NCBI RefSeq assembly: GCF_001279585.1
Contig: NZ_LGEC01000004.1
Coordinates: forward strand, 1-64,000
DNA length: 64,000 nt
Source of the DNA: Nocardiopsis sp. NRRL B-16309
GTDB taxonomy: Bacteria; Actinomycetota; Actinomycetes; Streptosporangiales; Streptosporangiaceae
Direction of reading: 5' to 3'
Each line of letters begins with the position of its first letter. The stretch's first letter is position 1. Positions 17,054 to 25,895 of the stretch are shown here, one piece after another. The notes under the pieces were generated by a model, which searched no databases, was not told the DNA's origin, and saw only the letters and a list, made by a program, of their open reading frames with translations. A program made the translations under genes and the position numbers.

Positions 17054-19366
17054 GTGAACGACCTACCCGGGCCCGTGCCCGCCACCGCCACCGTCACCAC
17101 CCTGCTCGTCGCCAACCGCGGCGAGATCGCCCGCCGGATCCTGAGCACGTGCCGGGCCCTGGGCATCGCCACCGTCGCCGTCCACGCCGACACCCCCGAG
17201 GAGGCCGCCGCCGCGCACGTGGCCGAGGCCGACACCGCGGTCCGCCTGCCCGTCCCCGCCGGCCGGGGGCCGGTCGCCGCCTACCTGGACCCCGACGCCC
17301 TGGTCGCGGCGGCCCGCACCGCCGGTGCCGACGCCGTCCACCCCGGGTACGGGTTCCTGTCCGAGAGCCCCGCCCTGGCCCGCGCCGTCACCGCGGCCGG
17401 ACTCACCTGGGTGGGGCCCACGGCCGAGGCCATCGAGCGGATGGGCGCCAAGACCCGCGCCAAGGCCCTCGCCCGTGAGGCCGGGGTACCCGTCGCCGCC
17501 GCGCTGGACCCCGACGACGTGCGCCCCGAGCACCTGCCGGTCCTGGTCAAGGCGGTCTCCGGGGGCGGGGGCCGCGGCATGCGCGTGGTCCGCGACCTCG
17601 CCGACCTGCCCGCCGAGGCCGCCGCCGCCCGCACCGAGGCCGCCTCGGCCTTCGGCGACCCGGCCGTCTTCTGTGAGCCCTACGTCGAACGCGGGCGCCA
17701 CATCGAGGTGCAGATCCTGGCCGACGCCCACGGCACCGTCTGGGCCCTGGGCGAGCGCGACTGCTCGGTGCAGCGCCGCCACCAGAAGGTGATCGAGGAG
17801 ACCCCCGCCCCCGGCCTGCCCGACGCCCTGCGCACGCGCCTGCACGAGGCCGCCCGCGGCCTGGCCCGTTCCATCGGCTACACGGGCGCCGGGACCGCCG
17901 AGTTCCTCGTGCCCGTCGGCGAGGGCGCCGACCCCCTGGGCGAGCCCGTCTTCCTGGAGATGAACACCCGCCTGCAGGTCGAGCACCCCGTCACCGAGTG
18001 CGTCACGGGCGTGGACCTGGTCGAGTGGCAGATCCGGATCGCCGAAGGGGAGCCCCTGCCGCCGGGCGGCCCGCCCGCCCCGCGCGGGCACGCCGTCGAG
18101 GCGCGCCTGTACGCCGAGGACCCCCTCGACGACTGGCGCCCGCGCACCGGGACCCTGCACGCCTTCGACGTGCCCGCCGCCACCGTCCGCCGCGCCCCGC
18201 TCACCGTGCCCGGCGTGCGCCTGGACAGCGGCGTCGAGCCCGGCGACACCGTCGGCACCGACTTCGACCCCCTGCTCGCCAAGGTCGTGGCGTTCGGGCG
18301 CGACCGCCGCGACGCCGTGCGCCGCCTGGTCGCCGCACTGGCCACCGCCCGGATCCACGGCGTGGGCACCAACCGCGATCTGCTCGTGAGGGCCCTGCGC
18401 CACCCCGCGTTCGCCGACGCCCACACCGAACCCGCGCGGCTGCACACCGGACACCTGTCCGGGGACCGGCTCACCGCGCTCGCCCAGCCGCTGGCCGACC
18501 CCGCGGCCCGCAGCCTGGCCGCGCTCGCGGCCACCCTGGCCGAGGCGGAGGCCACCCGCACCGGCGCCACCGTCCCCGCGGGCGTGCCCGCCGGATGGCG
18601 CAACCTGCCGTCGCAGCCGCACACGCGCCGGTACGCCGTCACCGGCGGGAGCCCCGACGCCTCCGCGGGGGACGCCGCGGGCGGCCGTGTCGCCGGGGGA
18701 GCGTCCCGCACGAACGGAACCGGAGGGCGCGGTACCGGCGATGCGGCGGGCGGGCACGGCGCCGAAGCCCGTGCCGTGGGGGCGAACGGGCGTGACGGCG
18801 ATCGTCGTGCCGTCGGGAAGGGCGGGCAGGGCGCCAGCGGGAGCCTCGGCGCCAGCGGAGGGCGCGCTGCGGGCGACCGCGCCGCCGACGGGCTGACCAC
18901 CACCACCTCCTACCGCACCGCACGCGGGGCCCACGTCCCCGACCTGCCCGGCGTGCGGGTGGTCTCCGCCGCCGCCGGCCACGTGGTGCTGGAGGCCGAC
19001 GGCCTGCGCCACGCCTTCACCGTCCACCGCGCGGGCGGCGAGGTGTACGTCGACTCGCCCCTGGGCTCGGTCACCCTCACCCCCGTCGACCCGCTTCCGG
19101 TCCCCGAGCCCGCCGTCACTCCCGGCGCCCTGCCCGCGCCCATGCCCGGCACCGTCATCGCCGTGGACGTGTCCGTGGGGGAGAAGGTGCGCGAGGGCCA
19201 GACCCTCCTGCGCCTGGAGGCCATGAAGATGGAGCACCGCGTCACCGCGCCCGCGGCCGGCGCCGTCCGGGAACTCCCGGTGGCGGCCGGGCAGCGGGTG
19301 CCCGCCGGGGCGCTCCTCGCCGTCCTCGACCACGACGTCCTCGACCACGAAGGGCCGAATCCGTGA
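17054..19366 (+). CDS. Acyl-CoA carboxylase alpha subunit (biotin carboxylase + biotin carrier)
   Basis: 770-residue fusion of biotin carboxylase and biotin carboxyl carrier domains. It opens LLVANRGEIARRILSTCRALGI. The ATP-grasp region has KAVSGGGGRGMRVV, and EMNTRLQVEHPVTE carries catalytic residues. The biotinyl lysine is about residue 725 in EAMKMEH. Between roughly residues 531 and 615 is a Gly/Ala/Arg/Asp-rich linker with almost no large hydrophobic residues. The length exceeds the usual 650-700 mainly because of this insertion. The 4-nt overlap with the dehydrogenase gene and 7-nt gap from the beta gene place it in the operon. Confidence 0.92.
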   Translation: MNDLPGPVPATATVTTLLVANRGEIARRILSTCRALGIATVAVHADTPEEAAAAHVAEADTAVRLPVPAGRGPVAAYLDPDALVAAARTAGADAVHPGYGFLSESPALARAVTAAGLTWVGPTAEAIERMGAKTRAKALAREAGVPVAAALDPDDVRPEHLPVLVKAVSGGGGRGMRVVRDLADLPAEAAAARTEAASAFGDPAVFCEPYVERGRHIEVQILADAHGTVWALGERDCSVQRRHQKVIEETPAPGLPDALRTRLHEAARGLARSIGYTGAGTAEFLVPVGEGADPLGEPVFLEMNTRLQVEHPVTECVTGVDLVEWQIRIAEGEPLPPGGPPAPRGHAVEARLYAEDPLDDWRPRTGTLHAFDVPAATVRRAPLTVPGVRLDSGVEPGDTVGTDFDPLLAKVVAFGRDRRDAVRRLVAALATARIHGVGTNRDLLVRALRHPAFADAHTEPARLHTGHLSGDRLTALAQPLADPAARSLAALAATLAEAEATRTGATVPAGVPAGWRNLPSQPHTRRYAVTGGSPDASAGDAAGGRVAGGASRTNGTGGRGTGDAAGGHGAEARAVGANGRDGDRRAVGKGGQGASGSLGASGGRAAGDRAADGLTTTTSYRTARGAHVPDLPGVRVVSAAAGHVVLEADGLRHAFTVHRAGGEVYVDSPLGSVTLTPVDPLPVPEPAVTPGALPAPMPGTVIAVDVSVGEKVREGQTLLRLEAMKMEHRVTAPAAGAVRELPVAAGQRVPAGALLAVLDHDVLDHEGPNP

Positions 19367-20535
19367 CCGCTGCCATGACCTTCAACGAGCCGGCCGAACG
19401 CGTCGCACTGCGTTCGGCCGTCGCCGCACTGGCCGCCGAGTACGGCTCCGACTACTACAGAGCCAGGGCCAGGGAGGGCGCCTACCTCACCGACCTGTGG
19501 CGGGCGGCCGGCGGCCTGGGCTACCTGGGCGTCAACATCCCCGAGGAGTACGGCGGAGGCGGCGGGGGCATCGGCGACCTGGCCGCCGTCCTGGAGGAGC
19601 TCAGCGCCGCCGGGTGCCCCACCCTGATGATGGTCGTCTCACCCGCCATCTGCGGCACGGTGCTGTCCCGGTTCGGCACGGGCGACCAGCGCCGCCGGTG
19701 GCTTCCCGGCCTGGCCACCGGCGAGACCATCATGGCCTTCGCCATCACCGAGCCCGACGCCGGATCCAACGCCCACAACATCACCACCACCGCCCGGCGC
19801 GACGGCGGCGACTGGGTGCTGAACGGGCGCAAGACCTTCATCTCCGGCGTCGACGTGGCCGACGCGGTCCTGGTCGTGGGCCGGATCCAGGACGAGTCCA
19901 CCGGCCGGCTCGGCGCCGCGCTGTTCACCGTCCCCACCGACGCCCCCGGTTTCGAGGCCCGGCCCATCGAGATGGACCTGGTCAGCCCCGACCACCAGTT
20001 CCAGCTGTTCATGGACGACGTGCGACTGCCGGGCGACGCCCTGGTCGGCGACCCGGACGCGGGGCTGCTCCAGCTCTTCGCCGGACTCAACCCCGAACGC
20101 ATCATGGCCGCCTCCCTGGCCACCGGCTCGGCCCTGCACGCCCTGGACCGCGCGGTGGCCTACGCCAAGGACCGCAGGGTCTGGCGTGACACGCCGATCG
20201 GTGCCCACCAGGGGCTGTCCCACCCCCTCGCCCAGGTGAAGATCGAGCTGGAGCAGGCCCGCCTGATGACCCAGCACGCGGCCCTCCGCTACGATTCCGG
20301 CGACGACCCGGGAGCGGGCGAGGCGGCCAACATGGCCAAGTACGCCGCCGCCGAGGCGTGCGTGCGCGCGGTGGACCAGGCCGTCCAGACCCTCGGGGGC
20401 AACGGCCTGGCCAGTGAGTACGGGCTCGGCGCGGCGATCGCCGCCGCGCGTTTGGCGCGCATCGCCCCGGTCAGCCGGGAGATGGTGCTCAACTACGTGG
20501 CCCAGCAGTCCCTCGGCCTGCCCAAGTCGTACTGA
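19363..20535 (+). CDS. Acyl-CoA dehydrogenase
   Basis: 390-residue FAD-dependent acyl-CoA dehydrogenase that forms an alpha,beta double bond on an acyl-CoA. FAD-site segments are AFAITEPDAGSNAHNITTTA and VLNGRKTFISGVDVAD, and the C-domain has AVQTLGGNGLASEYGLGAAIAAARLARI. Where many family members have a Y-E-G-T motif after this, the sequence reads APVSREMVLN, so I cannot place the catalytic Glu. GTG 19363 overlaps the carboxylase stop. By position it would make the enoyl-CoA that the carboxylase uses (as isovaleryl- or citronellyl-CoA dehydrogenases do), but no enoyl-CoA hydratase or HMG-CoA-lyase-like gene accompanies it here. Confidence 0.9.
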   Translation: MTAAMTFNEPAERVALRSAVAALAAEYGSDYYRARAREGAYLTDLWRAAGGLGYLGVNIPEEYGGGGGGIGDLAAVLEELSAAGCPTLMMVVSPAICGTVLSRFGTGDQRRRWLPGLATGETIMAFAITEPDAGSNAHNITTTARRDGGDWVLNGRKTFISGVDVADAVLVVGRIQDESTGRLGAALFTVPTDAPGFEARPIEMDLVSPDHQFQLFMDDVRLPGDALVGDPDAGLLQLFAGLNPERIMAASLATGSALHALDRAVAYAKDRRVWRDTPIGAHQGLSHPLAQVKIELEQARLMTQHAALRYDSGDDPGAGEAANMAKYAAAEACVRAVDQAVQTLGGNGLASEYGLGAAIAAARLARIAPVSREMVLNYVAQQSLGLPKSY

Positions 20536-20560
20536 GACGAGGACGGGAAGGGGCGCCGAC

Positions 20561-21196
20561 GTGGACGCCGGGCGCGAACCACAGCAGGAACGCAGCAGGG
20601 CCACCCGCGCCCGACTGCTCGACGCGGCCGTGCGCGTCCTGGCCGAGCGCGGAGCCGCCGGTGCCACCGTGGGTGCGGTGGCCGAGGAGGCCGGAGTGTC
20701 GCGTGGGGCCGCCCAGCACCACTTCCCCACCCGCGAGGACCTGTCGCTGGCGGCTCTGCGGCACATGCTGGACCGGCGCGGGGAGGAGCTCAGGCGCGGG
20801 GTGGCCGCCGTTCCCGAAGGGGCCGGGCGCACCGAGGCCGTGGTGCGGATGGTCGTGGACGCCTTCAGCGGCGAGGACTTCCGCGCCGCCCTCCAGCTGT
20901 GGGCGGCCGCCGCCAACGACCCCGCCCTGCGCGAGCGGATCCTGCCGTTGGAGGAACAGATGGGGCGGGAGGTGCACCGGGCCGCGGTGGACCTGCTCGG
21001 CGCGGACGAGTCCGTGCCGGGCGTGCGCGAGACGGTGCAGGCCACCCTTGACCTGGCCCGCGGCCTGGGGCTGGCCAACCTGCTCACCGACGACGGCCCC
21101 CGGCGGGCCCGGATCGTGCGCCAGTGGGCGCTGACCCTGGACGGCGTCCTGGCCCGGCCCCCGGTCGGGTCGGCCGCGCCGCCCGACCCGGTGTAG
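20561..21196 (+). CDS. TetR-family transcriptional regulator
   Basis: 211-residue regulator with an N-terminal TetR helix-turn-helix (about residues 12-60: RARLLDAAVRVLAERGAAGATVGAVAEEAGVSRGAAQHHFPTREDL, shortened here to its key elements VGAVAEEAGVSRGAAQHHF). The remaining ligand-binding domain is variable. GTG 20561 has gggaagggg about 10 nt upstream and gives a normal TetR length, while a longer open frame begins inside the dehydrogenase gene. Its place as the last gene of the operon suggests autoregulation of the AtuA/carboxylase operon, with an acyl-CoA as likely effector. Confidence 0.9.
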   Translation: MDAGREPQQERSRATRARLLDAAVRVLAERGAAGATVGAVAEEAGVSRGAAQHHFPTREDLSLAALRHMLDRRGEELRRGVAAVPEGAGRTEAVVRMVVDAFSGEDFRAALQLWAAAANDPALRERILPLEEQMGREVHRAAVDLLGADESVPGVRETVQATLDLARGLGLANLLTDDGPRRARIVRQWALTLDGVLARPPVGSAAPPDPV

Positions 21197-21203
21197 CGGC
21201 ACG

Positions 21204-21239
21204 CGCGCGGCAGGGCGCACGTTCCGCGCGGCAGGGCGC
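21204..21239 (+). repeat. 15-bp direct repeat after tetR
   Basis: CGCGCGGCAGGGCGC occurs at 21204-21218 and again at 21225-21239, offset by 21 nt. It lies in a 246-nt gene-free stretch (21197-21442) of very high GC. Further on, TATCAT at 21411-21416 could be the -10 box of the next gene. I see nothing else in the stretch. Confidence 0.5.
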
Positions 21240-21442
21240 GCGGGGCGCGGGAGGGGGCGGCGGCGGTTGTCGCGGCGGCGCTCGGGGCGACCGGGCACCG
21301 GCGGCCGAACGGAGCGGTCGGGTGGCGGTGCGGGACCACGGCGGTCGGCGAGGACCCGCACCGAGACGAGTCGACCGGCCACCGCGAGTCGTCGCGGTCG
21401 GGCGGTTGATTATCATCGCAGAGGCGGGGCGAAACCCGCGCG

Positions 21443-22054
21443 GTGAAGGGCGTCCATGGCGAATGGTGCGGACGGGACGGTGTGTCGGTGAGTGCGGATG
21501 CGGGCAGGGACCTGTCCGGCCTGGCCAGGCGTGTGACGGCGGCGTTCGAGGAGAGCGCGACCCGTCGCCGGGACCGCGACGCGCTGATGGACAACGCGTT
21601 CGCGGCGCTCTTCGAGCTGTACAGGGCGACGTCGGACGCCGAGCGGCGGTCACCGGCAGGACAGAACCTCAGCGCCGCGCTCGCCCGGCTCCTGGTGTCG
21701 GGCAACAACCCCGACCGGCTCGGCCTGTACGTGGTGCGAACGCAGACCGCCGCGGAGAACGGTCGGCACGAGGGCTACCGGCCCGCCTGCTGGCGGCGGT
21801 CGATGCTGCAGATCCTGGGCGAGGAGTTCGTTCCCTGGGAGGCCTTCCTGCGTCCGGGCGACCTGGAGGCCCTGCCGCGGATCGACGACGCCCTGGTCGA
21901 GGTGGCGGCCGAGGCCAGCCCGGTCAGCGGCGAGGAGGTGCCCGCCTGGGTGCCGGAGTCGCACTGGTGGTGGTGGGAGCCCGCGCGCCAGCGCGGCGAG
22001 GACGCCCCCGCCCGCGCCGACAGCGGCCCCCTGGACGCCGTGGCGGGGGACTAG
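21443..22054 (+). CDS. Hypothetical protein with Trp-rich C-terminus
   Basis: 203-residue soluble protein that I do not recognise. The first half is helical and charged (LARRVTAAFEESATRRRDRDALMDNAFAALFELYRATSDAERR cut here to key parts ATRRRDRDALMDNAFAALF). The middle has GYRPACWRRSMLQILGEEF, and near the end there is an unusual SHWWWWEPARQ with four consecutive tryptophans. GTG 21443 gives the longest frame; GTG 21482 is an equally weak alternative. No signal peptide or membrane segment. The 109 nt to the next, convergent gene contain only GC-rich sequence. Confidence 0.6.
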   Translation: MKGVHGEWCGRDGVSVSADAGRDLSGLARRVTAAFEESATRRRDRDALMDNAFAALFELYRATSDAERRSPAGQNLSAALARLLVSGNNPDRLGLYVVRTQTAAENGRHEGYRPACWRRSMLQILGEEFVPWEAFLRPGDLEALPRIDDALVEVAAEASPVSGEEVPAWVPESHWWWWEPARQRGEDAPARADSGPLDAVAGD

Positions 22055-22163
22055 CGCGACGGCCGCCCGTCGCCCCGGCATCGGCCCCTACGCCGGTCTG
22101 CGCGGGCACGGACGGTCCGGGAGGCCCTGTTGGCCCGACCGGACCGCCGCCGCCCGCGCGAGG

Positions 22164-22949
22164 TCACATGAGGGCCGAGACGGCGCCGATGGCCAGCAGG
22201 ACCACCCCGACCAGCGCGGCCGCGCCCGTGGCGATGCCGAAGCCCCGCAGCTTGCCGTTCTCGCCGCGCAGCAGCTCCGCTTCGCTCCTGGTGGACATGA
22301 TGAACGTGCCGCCCTCGGCCGGCGCGCCGATCTCCAGCCGGCCGTCGGCGGTGTCGAAGGCCTCGCCGTGGACGAAGAGCCGGGTGCCGGGACGCAGCAC
22401 CCACTCCTCCTCCTTGAAGCCGACCGTGCCGCCGTCCGAGCGCAGCGTCACCGGGCCGATCGAGACCGAACCACCGCCGCGGTGTGGCCGGAAGCGGTCA
22501 GTGACCTTCTCGGCGTTCTCGACGTCGTGGCCGCCGGGCCGGACCACCAGCGTGCCTGTGTCGTCCTCCAGGAAGAAGGCGGTGTCCGTGGTGTGGCGGG
22601 CGACCACCTGGTTGCGGGTGACGGTGCGCCGGTCGCCGTCGCCGTCCCGTTCGACCTTCTCGTACTCGCGCGTGACCCTGTGCTGGTGCCAGACGCAGGA
22701 GACCTTCGCCAGCTCGGAGGACAGAGCCCCCCTCCTGTGCGGACGGACCACGCCCGCCACCTCGCACCTCTGCCGGAACACGCCTTCTCCCGCGGCGCCC
22801 ACCGCCGCCCGGTGCAGCTCCCCGAGTTCGGCGACGGCCAGGGTCTCGGTCGATTCCATCGCGCGGATGCGGGTCTTCGCGCGGCGGGTCAGGAACCCGC
22901 ACAGCCCCGCCACGGCCAGTCCGACCAGTCCGCCCACGATCCAGACCAC
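22164..22949 (-). CDS. GIDE-domain membrane protein (bacterial MUL1/GIDE-like)
   Basis: 261-residue protein with one hydrophobic segment at each end (WIVGGLVGLAVAGLCGFL and GIATGAAALVGVVLLAIGAV) flanking a roughly 200-residue beta-rich domain. The domain has the layout of the GIDE (E3 ubiquitin ligase-associated) family: GVVRPHRRGALSSELAKVSCVWHQHRV, then basic linker, FFLEDDTGTLVVRPGG, EWVLRPGTRLFVHGEAFD and a closing FIMSTRSEAELL. The eukaryotic RING finger is absent, as expected for bacterial members, whose function is unknown. GTG 22949 has an AGGAGG ribosome site. Neighbouring genes give no functional clue. Confidence 0.75.
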   Translation of the reverse strand: MVWIVGGLVGLAVAGLCGFLTRRAKTRIRAMESTETLAVAELGELHRAAVGAAGEGVFRQRCEVAGVVRPHRRGALSSELAKVSCVWHQHRVTREYEKVERDGDGDRRTVTRNQVVARHTTDTAFFLEDDTGTLVVRPGGHDVENAEKVTDRFRPHRGGGSVSIGPVTLRSDGGTVGFKEEEWVLRPGTRLFVHGEAFDTADGRLEIGAPAEGGTFIMSTRSEAELLRGENGKLRGFGIATGAAALVGVVLLAIGAVSALM

Positions 22950-23063
22950 AGCGCCTCCTGAGGATGTCGTCCCGCCGGCGCCCCGCGGCGCGCACGCAAA
23001 TTACCACCGTCAGGTCACGGAAGGTCTCGGCCGTTGACGCCGTCGGCACCGCGTCGGCGCGGC

Positions 23064-24413
23064 TCACCGGCCGGGTACGGCGTCCTCCGCGGAGCCGGTG
23101 CGGTCGGCGATCAGGGACCGGTACCAGTCGAAGGAGTCCTTGGGGCGGCGCCGCTGGGTCGCGTGGTCGACGTGGACCAGGCCGAACCGCTGGTGGTAGC
23201 CCTCCGCCCACTCGAAGTTGTCGGTCAGCGTCCACACGAAGTATCCCCGCACGTCCGCGCCGCGCTCGCGTGCGGCGTCCACGGCGGCGACGTGCCCGGC
23301 CAGGTAGGCGATCCGGTCGGGATCGGCCACGCGGCCGTCCGGGGCGGGTTCATCCTTCCGGGAGCAGCCGTTCTCGGTGACGTACATCGGCGGCAGCGCG
23401 TCCCCGTACCGCTCGCCGAGCAGGAGCAGCAGGCGTTCGAGCCCCTCGGGTACCACAGGCCAACCGAACGCGGTCGTGGGCACGCCCGTCATCTCGGCGA
23501 AGTCGAAGGGCAGCTGCGAGCCCTCCGCGGGAGCGGCCACGAGCGAGGGGTTGTAGTAGTTCACGCCGAGCCCGTCCACACTGCCCGCGATCACGGCCAT
23601 GTCGCCCTCGCGCACGGCGTCGATCCCGTCCGCGCCGAACGCGCTCAGGTCCGGATAGGCGCCGGTGAGGACGGGGTCGGTGAACAGGCGGTTGTGCAGG
23701 GCGTCGTAGGCGCGGGCCGCGACCGCGTCGGCCTCGCTGTCGGTGGCCGGGCCCACGGGGGAGTAGTTGTTGGTGAGCAGTACCTCCAGTCCCCGCGAGC
23801 GCAGTTCCCCGGCCGCCAGCCCGTGCGCGAGCAGCTGGTGGTGGGCCACCGTCAGCACGTCCGGCACCTCCAGCGCCTTGCCGGGCGCGTGGACGCCGAA
23901 CGCGTGCCCGTAGGCCATGTGCACGACCGGCTCGTTCAGCGTGATCCACCGGCGCACCCGGTCGCCGAGGCGGTCGGCGACCGCGGCGGCGTAGTCGGCG
24001 AAGGCGTGGGCGGTCGCGCGCGAGGACCACCCGCCCGCCTCCTCCAGCGCCTGCGGCAGGTCCCAGTGGAACAGGGTCGGCACCGGCTCGATCCCGCGTT
24101 CGGCCAGGGCGTCGACCAGGCGGTCGTAGAAGTCCAGCCCCGCCTTGTTGACCGCGCCGCGGCCCTGGGGCACCACCCGCGGCCACGAGAGCGAGAACCG
24201 GTAGGCGTTCACGCCCAGACGGGCGAGCAGGTCCACGTCCTCGGCCCAGCGGTGGTAGTGGTCGCAGGCCGTGGCGGGACTGTGCCCGTCGCGGACGGCG
24301 CCGGGCCGCGCGCTGAAGACGTCCCACACGGACGGGGCGCGCCCGTCCTCGGCCAGGGCGCCCTCGACCTGGAACGCGGACGAGGCCACTCCCCACAGGA
24401 ACGGTGACGGCAC
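23064..24413 (-). CDS. Beta-glucosidase, GH1 family
   Basis: 449-residue cytoplasmic glycoside hydrolase of family 1 that hydrolyses beta-glucosides such as cellobiose. The retaining pair is visible: acid/base Glu161 in ITLNEPVVH and nucleophile Glu347 in YVTENGCS. The start FLWGVASSAFQVEGA and late FVWTLTDNFEWAEGYHQRFG are family hallmarks. GTG 24413 is chosen because AAGGAG lies 7 nt upstream. The open frame continues into the transporter gene but without family sequence. It is 26 nt downstream of the MFS gene in the same orientation, forming a two-gene uptake/hydrolysis operon. Confidence 0.95.
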   Translation of the reverse strand: MPSPFLWGVASSAFQVEGALAEDGRAPSVWDVFSARPGAVRDGHSPATACDHYHRWAEDVDLLARLGVNAYRFSLSWPRVVPQGRGAVNKAGLDFYDRLVDALAERGIEPVPTLFHWDLPQALEEAGGWSSRATAHAFADYAAAVADRLGDRVRRWITLNEPVVHMAYGHAFGVHAPGKALEVPDVLTVAHHQLLAHGLAAGELRSRGLEVLLTNNYSPVGPATDSEADAVAARAYDALHNRLFTDPVLTGAYPDLSAFGADGIDAVREGDMAVIAGSVDGLGVNYYNPSLVAAPAEGSQLPFDFAEMTGVPTTAFGWPVVPEGLERLLLLLGERYGDALPPMYVTENGCSRKDEPAPDGRVADPDRIAYLAGHVAAVDAARERGADVRGYFVWTLTDNFEWAEGYHQRFGLVHVDHATQRRRPKDSFDWYRSLIADRTGSAEDAVPGR

Positions 24414-24439
24414 GGTCGACTCCTTCGTGTCGAGCGGGG

Positions 24440-25759
24440 TCAGGCGACCCCGCGGATCTTCCAGACCAGCGCGGCCCCGAGCAGGGTGACCACGCCGCAG
24501 GCGGTGTACAGCACCGGGTAGCCGCCCAGGTACACCACGATCGGTCCGGCCAGCGCGGGCGCGATCACCTGGGGTCCGGCGCTGGCGATGTTGACGATTC
24601 CCAGGTCCTTGGCCCGGCCCAGGGCGGTCGGGAGCACTTCGGTGACCAGGGCGTTGTCCACGGACAGGTAGACGCCGAAGCCCATCCCCAGCACCACGGC
24701 GCACACCAGGCTCATCGTCCAGGTGGGGGCCAGGGCCAGCAGGAACGCGGGTACGGCCATGACCACCCCGGACAGGCACACCAGCGCCCGCCGGCGGCCG
24801 AGCCGGTCCGAGACGGCCCCCGCCACCACGGTCGTCGCCACGACCGCCGCCGTGTAGACCAGGATCAGCACCAGCAGCCCGTCGGCGGCCGACGAACCGG
24901 GGAACAGCTCCTCGTAGCCCACCCCGTCGCGCAGGAAGTACAGCAGGTACAGCACGAACATGGCGTTGCCGGTCTGCATGAGGAACCGGGTCAGCCAGGC
25001 CCACCCGAAGTCGGGGTGGCGGCGCGGCGACACCCAGAACCCGCGGGTGAACTCACGCCACGGCGGCCGGGCCTGGCGCGGCAGCGGCGGGTCGGGCGAG
25101 GCCAGGGCGAAGGGCAGTGCGCAGGCCGCGGTCAGGACGCCGATCAGCGTGTAGCCCGGCGCGATCCCGGTCGTGACGACCGTGACCAGCAGGACGGCGG
25201 CCACCACGCCCGCCGACTGGGGGATGCCGATCCATCCGGAGACCGCGCCGCGCTGTCGGACCGGCACGTGGTCGGGGACGGCGGCGAGCAGGGTCGCGTT
25301 CAGGCAGGACAGCGCGGTCTGGACGAGCGACCAGCCGACCATCACGCCGACGACGGTGTCCTGGCGGCCCAGGACCACCAGGCCGGCCCCGCCGAGGACG
25401 GCGCCCGCCACCACCCAGGGGCGCCGGCGCCCGAAGCGGCCGGTGGTGCGGTCCGAGAGCGCTCCGGCCAGGGGTGTGGCGACCATGGCCAGGGCGGCGC
25501 CGACCCCGGTCACCCAGGCCAGGGCCGTCTCCTTGTCCTCGGGCGCGGCCAGGCCGACCTGTTCGGGCAGCAGGACCTGGAGGGGGCCGAAGAAGGCCAT
25601 CCACATGCCGAGGTTGGCCAGGCTGAGGCCGGTCACCCACAGGGCGCGCACGGGTCGCTGGGGCTCGGCGAGTGCGGCGACGGGGGCGGGGTCGCGGGCC
25701 GGGGGTTCGGGCGTGGGCTGGGGCGCGGGGGGCGTGCGCACGTGTGACCTGCCTAACAT
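24440..25759 (-). CDS. MFS transporter, probable sugar/glycoside uptake
   Basis: 439-residue major facilitator with about 12 membrane segments. The loop 2-3 motif is PLAGALSDRTTGRFGRRRPW, and the mirrored loop after helix 8 is VSDRLGRRRALV. It resembles glycoside-cation/sugar MFS permeases that pair with beta-glucosidases. The first codons are ATG TTA; TTA is very rare in such genomes and would make translation depend on the bldA-type tRNA-Leu. If translation starts at GTG 25741 instead, the TTA codon is in the leader. The start codon lies inside a perfect 13-bp inverted repeat, so promoter occlusion is the expected regulation. Confidence 0.88.
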   Translation of the reverse strand: MLGRSHVRTPPAPQPTPEPPARDPAPVAALAEPQRPVRALWVTGLSLANLGMWMAFFGPLQVLLPEQVGLAAPEDKETALAWVTGVGAALAMVATPLAGALSDRTTGRFGRRRPWVVAGAVLGGAGLVVLGRQDTVVGVMVGWSLVQTALSCLNATLLAAVPDHVPVRQRGAVSGWIGIPQSAGVVAAVLLVTVVTTGIAPGYTLIGVLTAACALPFALASPDPPLPRQARPPWREFTRGFWVSPRRHPDFGWAWLTRFLMQTGNAMFVLYLLYFLRDGVGYEELFPGSSAADGLLVLILVYTAAVVATTVVAGAVSDRLGRRRALVCLSGVVMAVPAFLLALAPTWTMSLVCAVVLGMGFGVYLSVDNALVTEVLPTALGRAKDLGIVNIASAGPQVIAPALAGPIVVYLGGYPVLYTACGVVTLLGAALVWKIRGVA

Positions 25760-25780
25760 GAATTTGCTTCATGTTAGGCA
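25750..25780. promoter_or_regulatory. Perfect 31-bp palindromic operator at the MFS start
   Basis: TGCCTAACATGAA (25750-25762) and its exact complement (25768-25780) are separated by the 5-nt spacer TTTGC. The element covers the first codons of the MFS gene and, read on the minus strand, includes TAACAT (plus coordinates 25771-25776), a plausible -10 box 11 nt before the ATG. AT-rich symmetric half-sites in this GC background strongly suggest a repressor site. It is unlike the CebR-type GGGAGCGCTCCC box known for cellobiose genes in streptomycetes. No regulator gene adjoins it. Confidence 0.8.
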
Positions 25781-25895
25781 GTGGAAGCGGTGAGCGGAAG
25801 CCCTGGGCGCGGTCGGCCTTCCCGGCCGCTGGTCGACGTCGACCCGTGGTCTTCCGCCCGTCACGCCTACATCCCGCCGACGCCGACGAGCCCCG

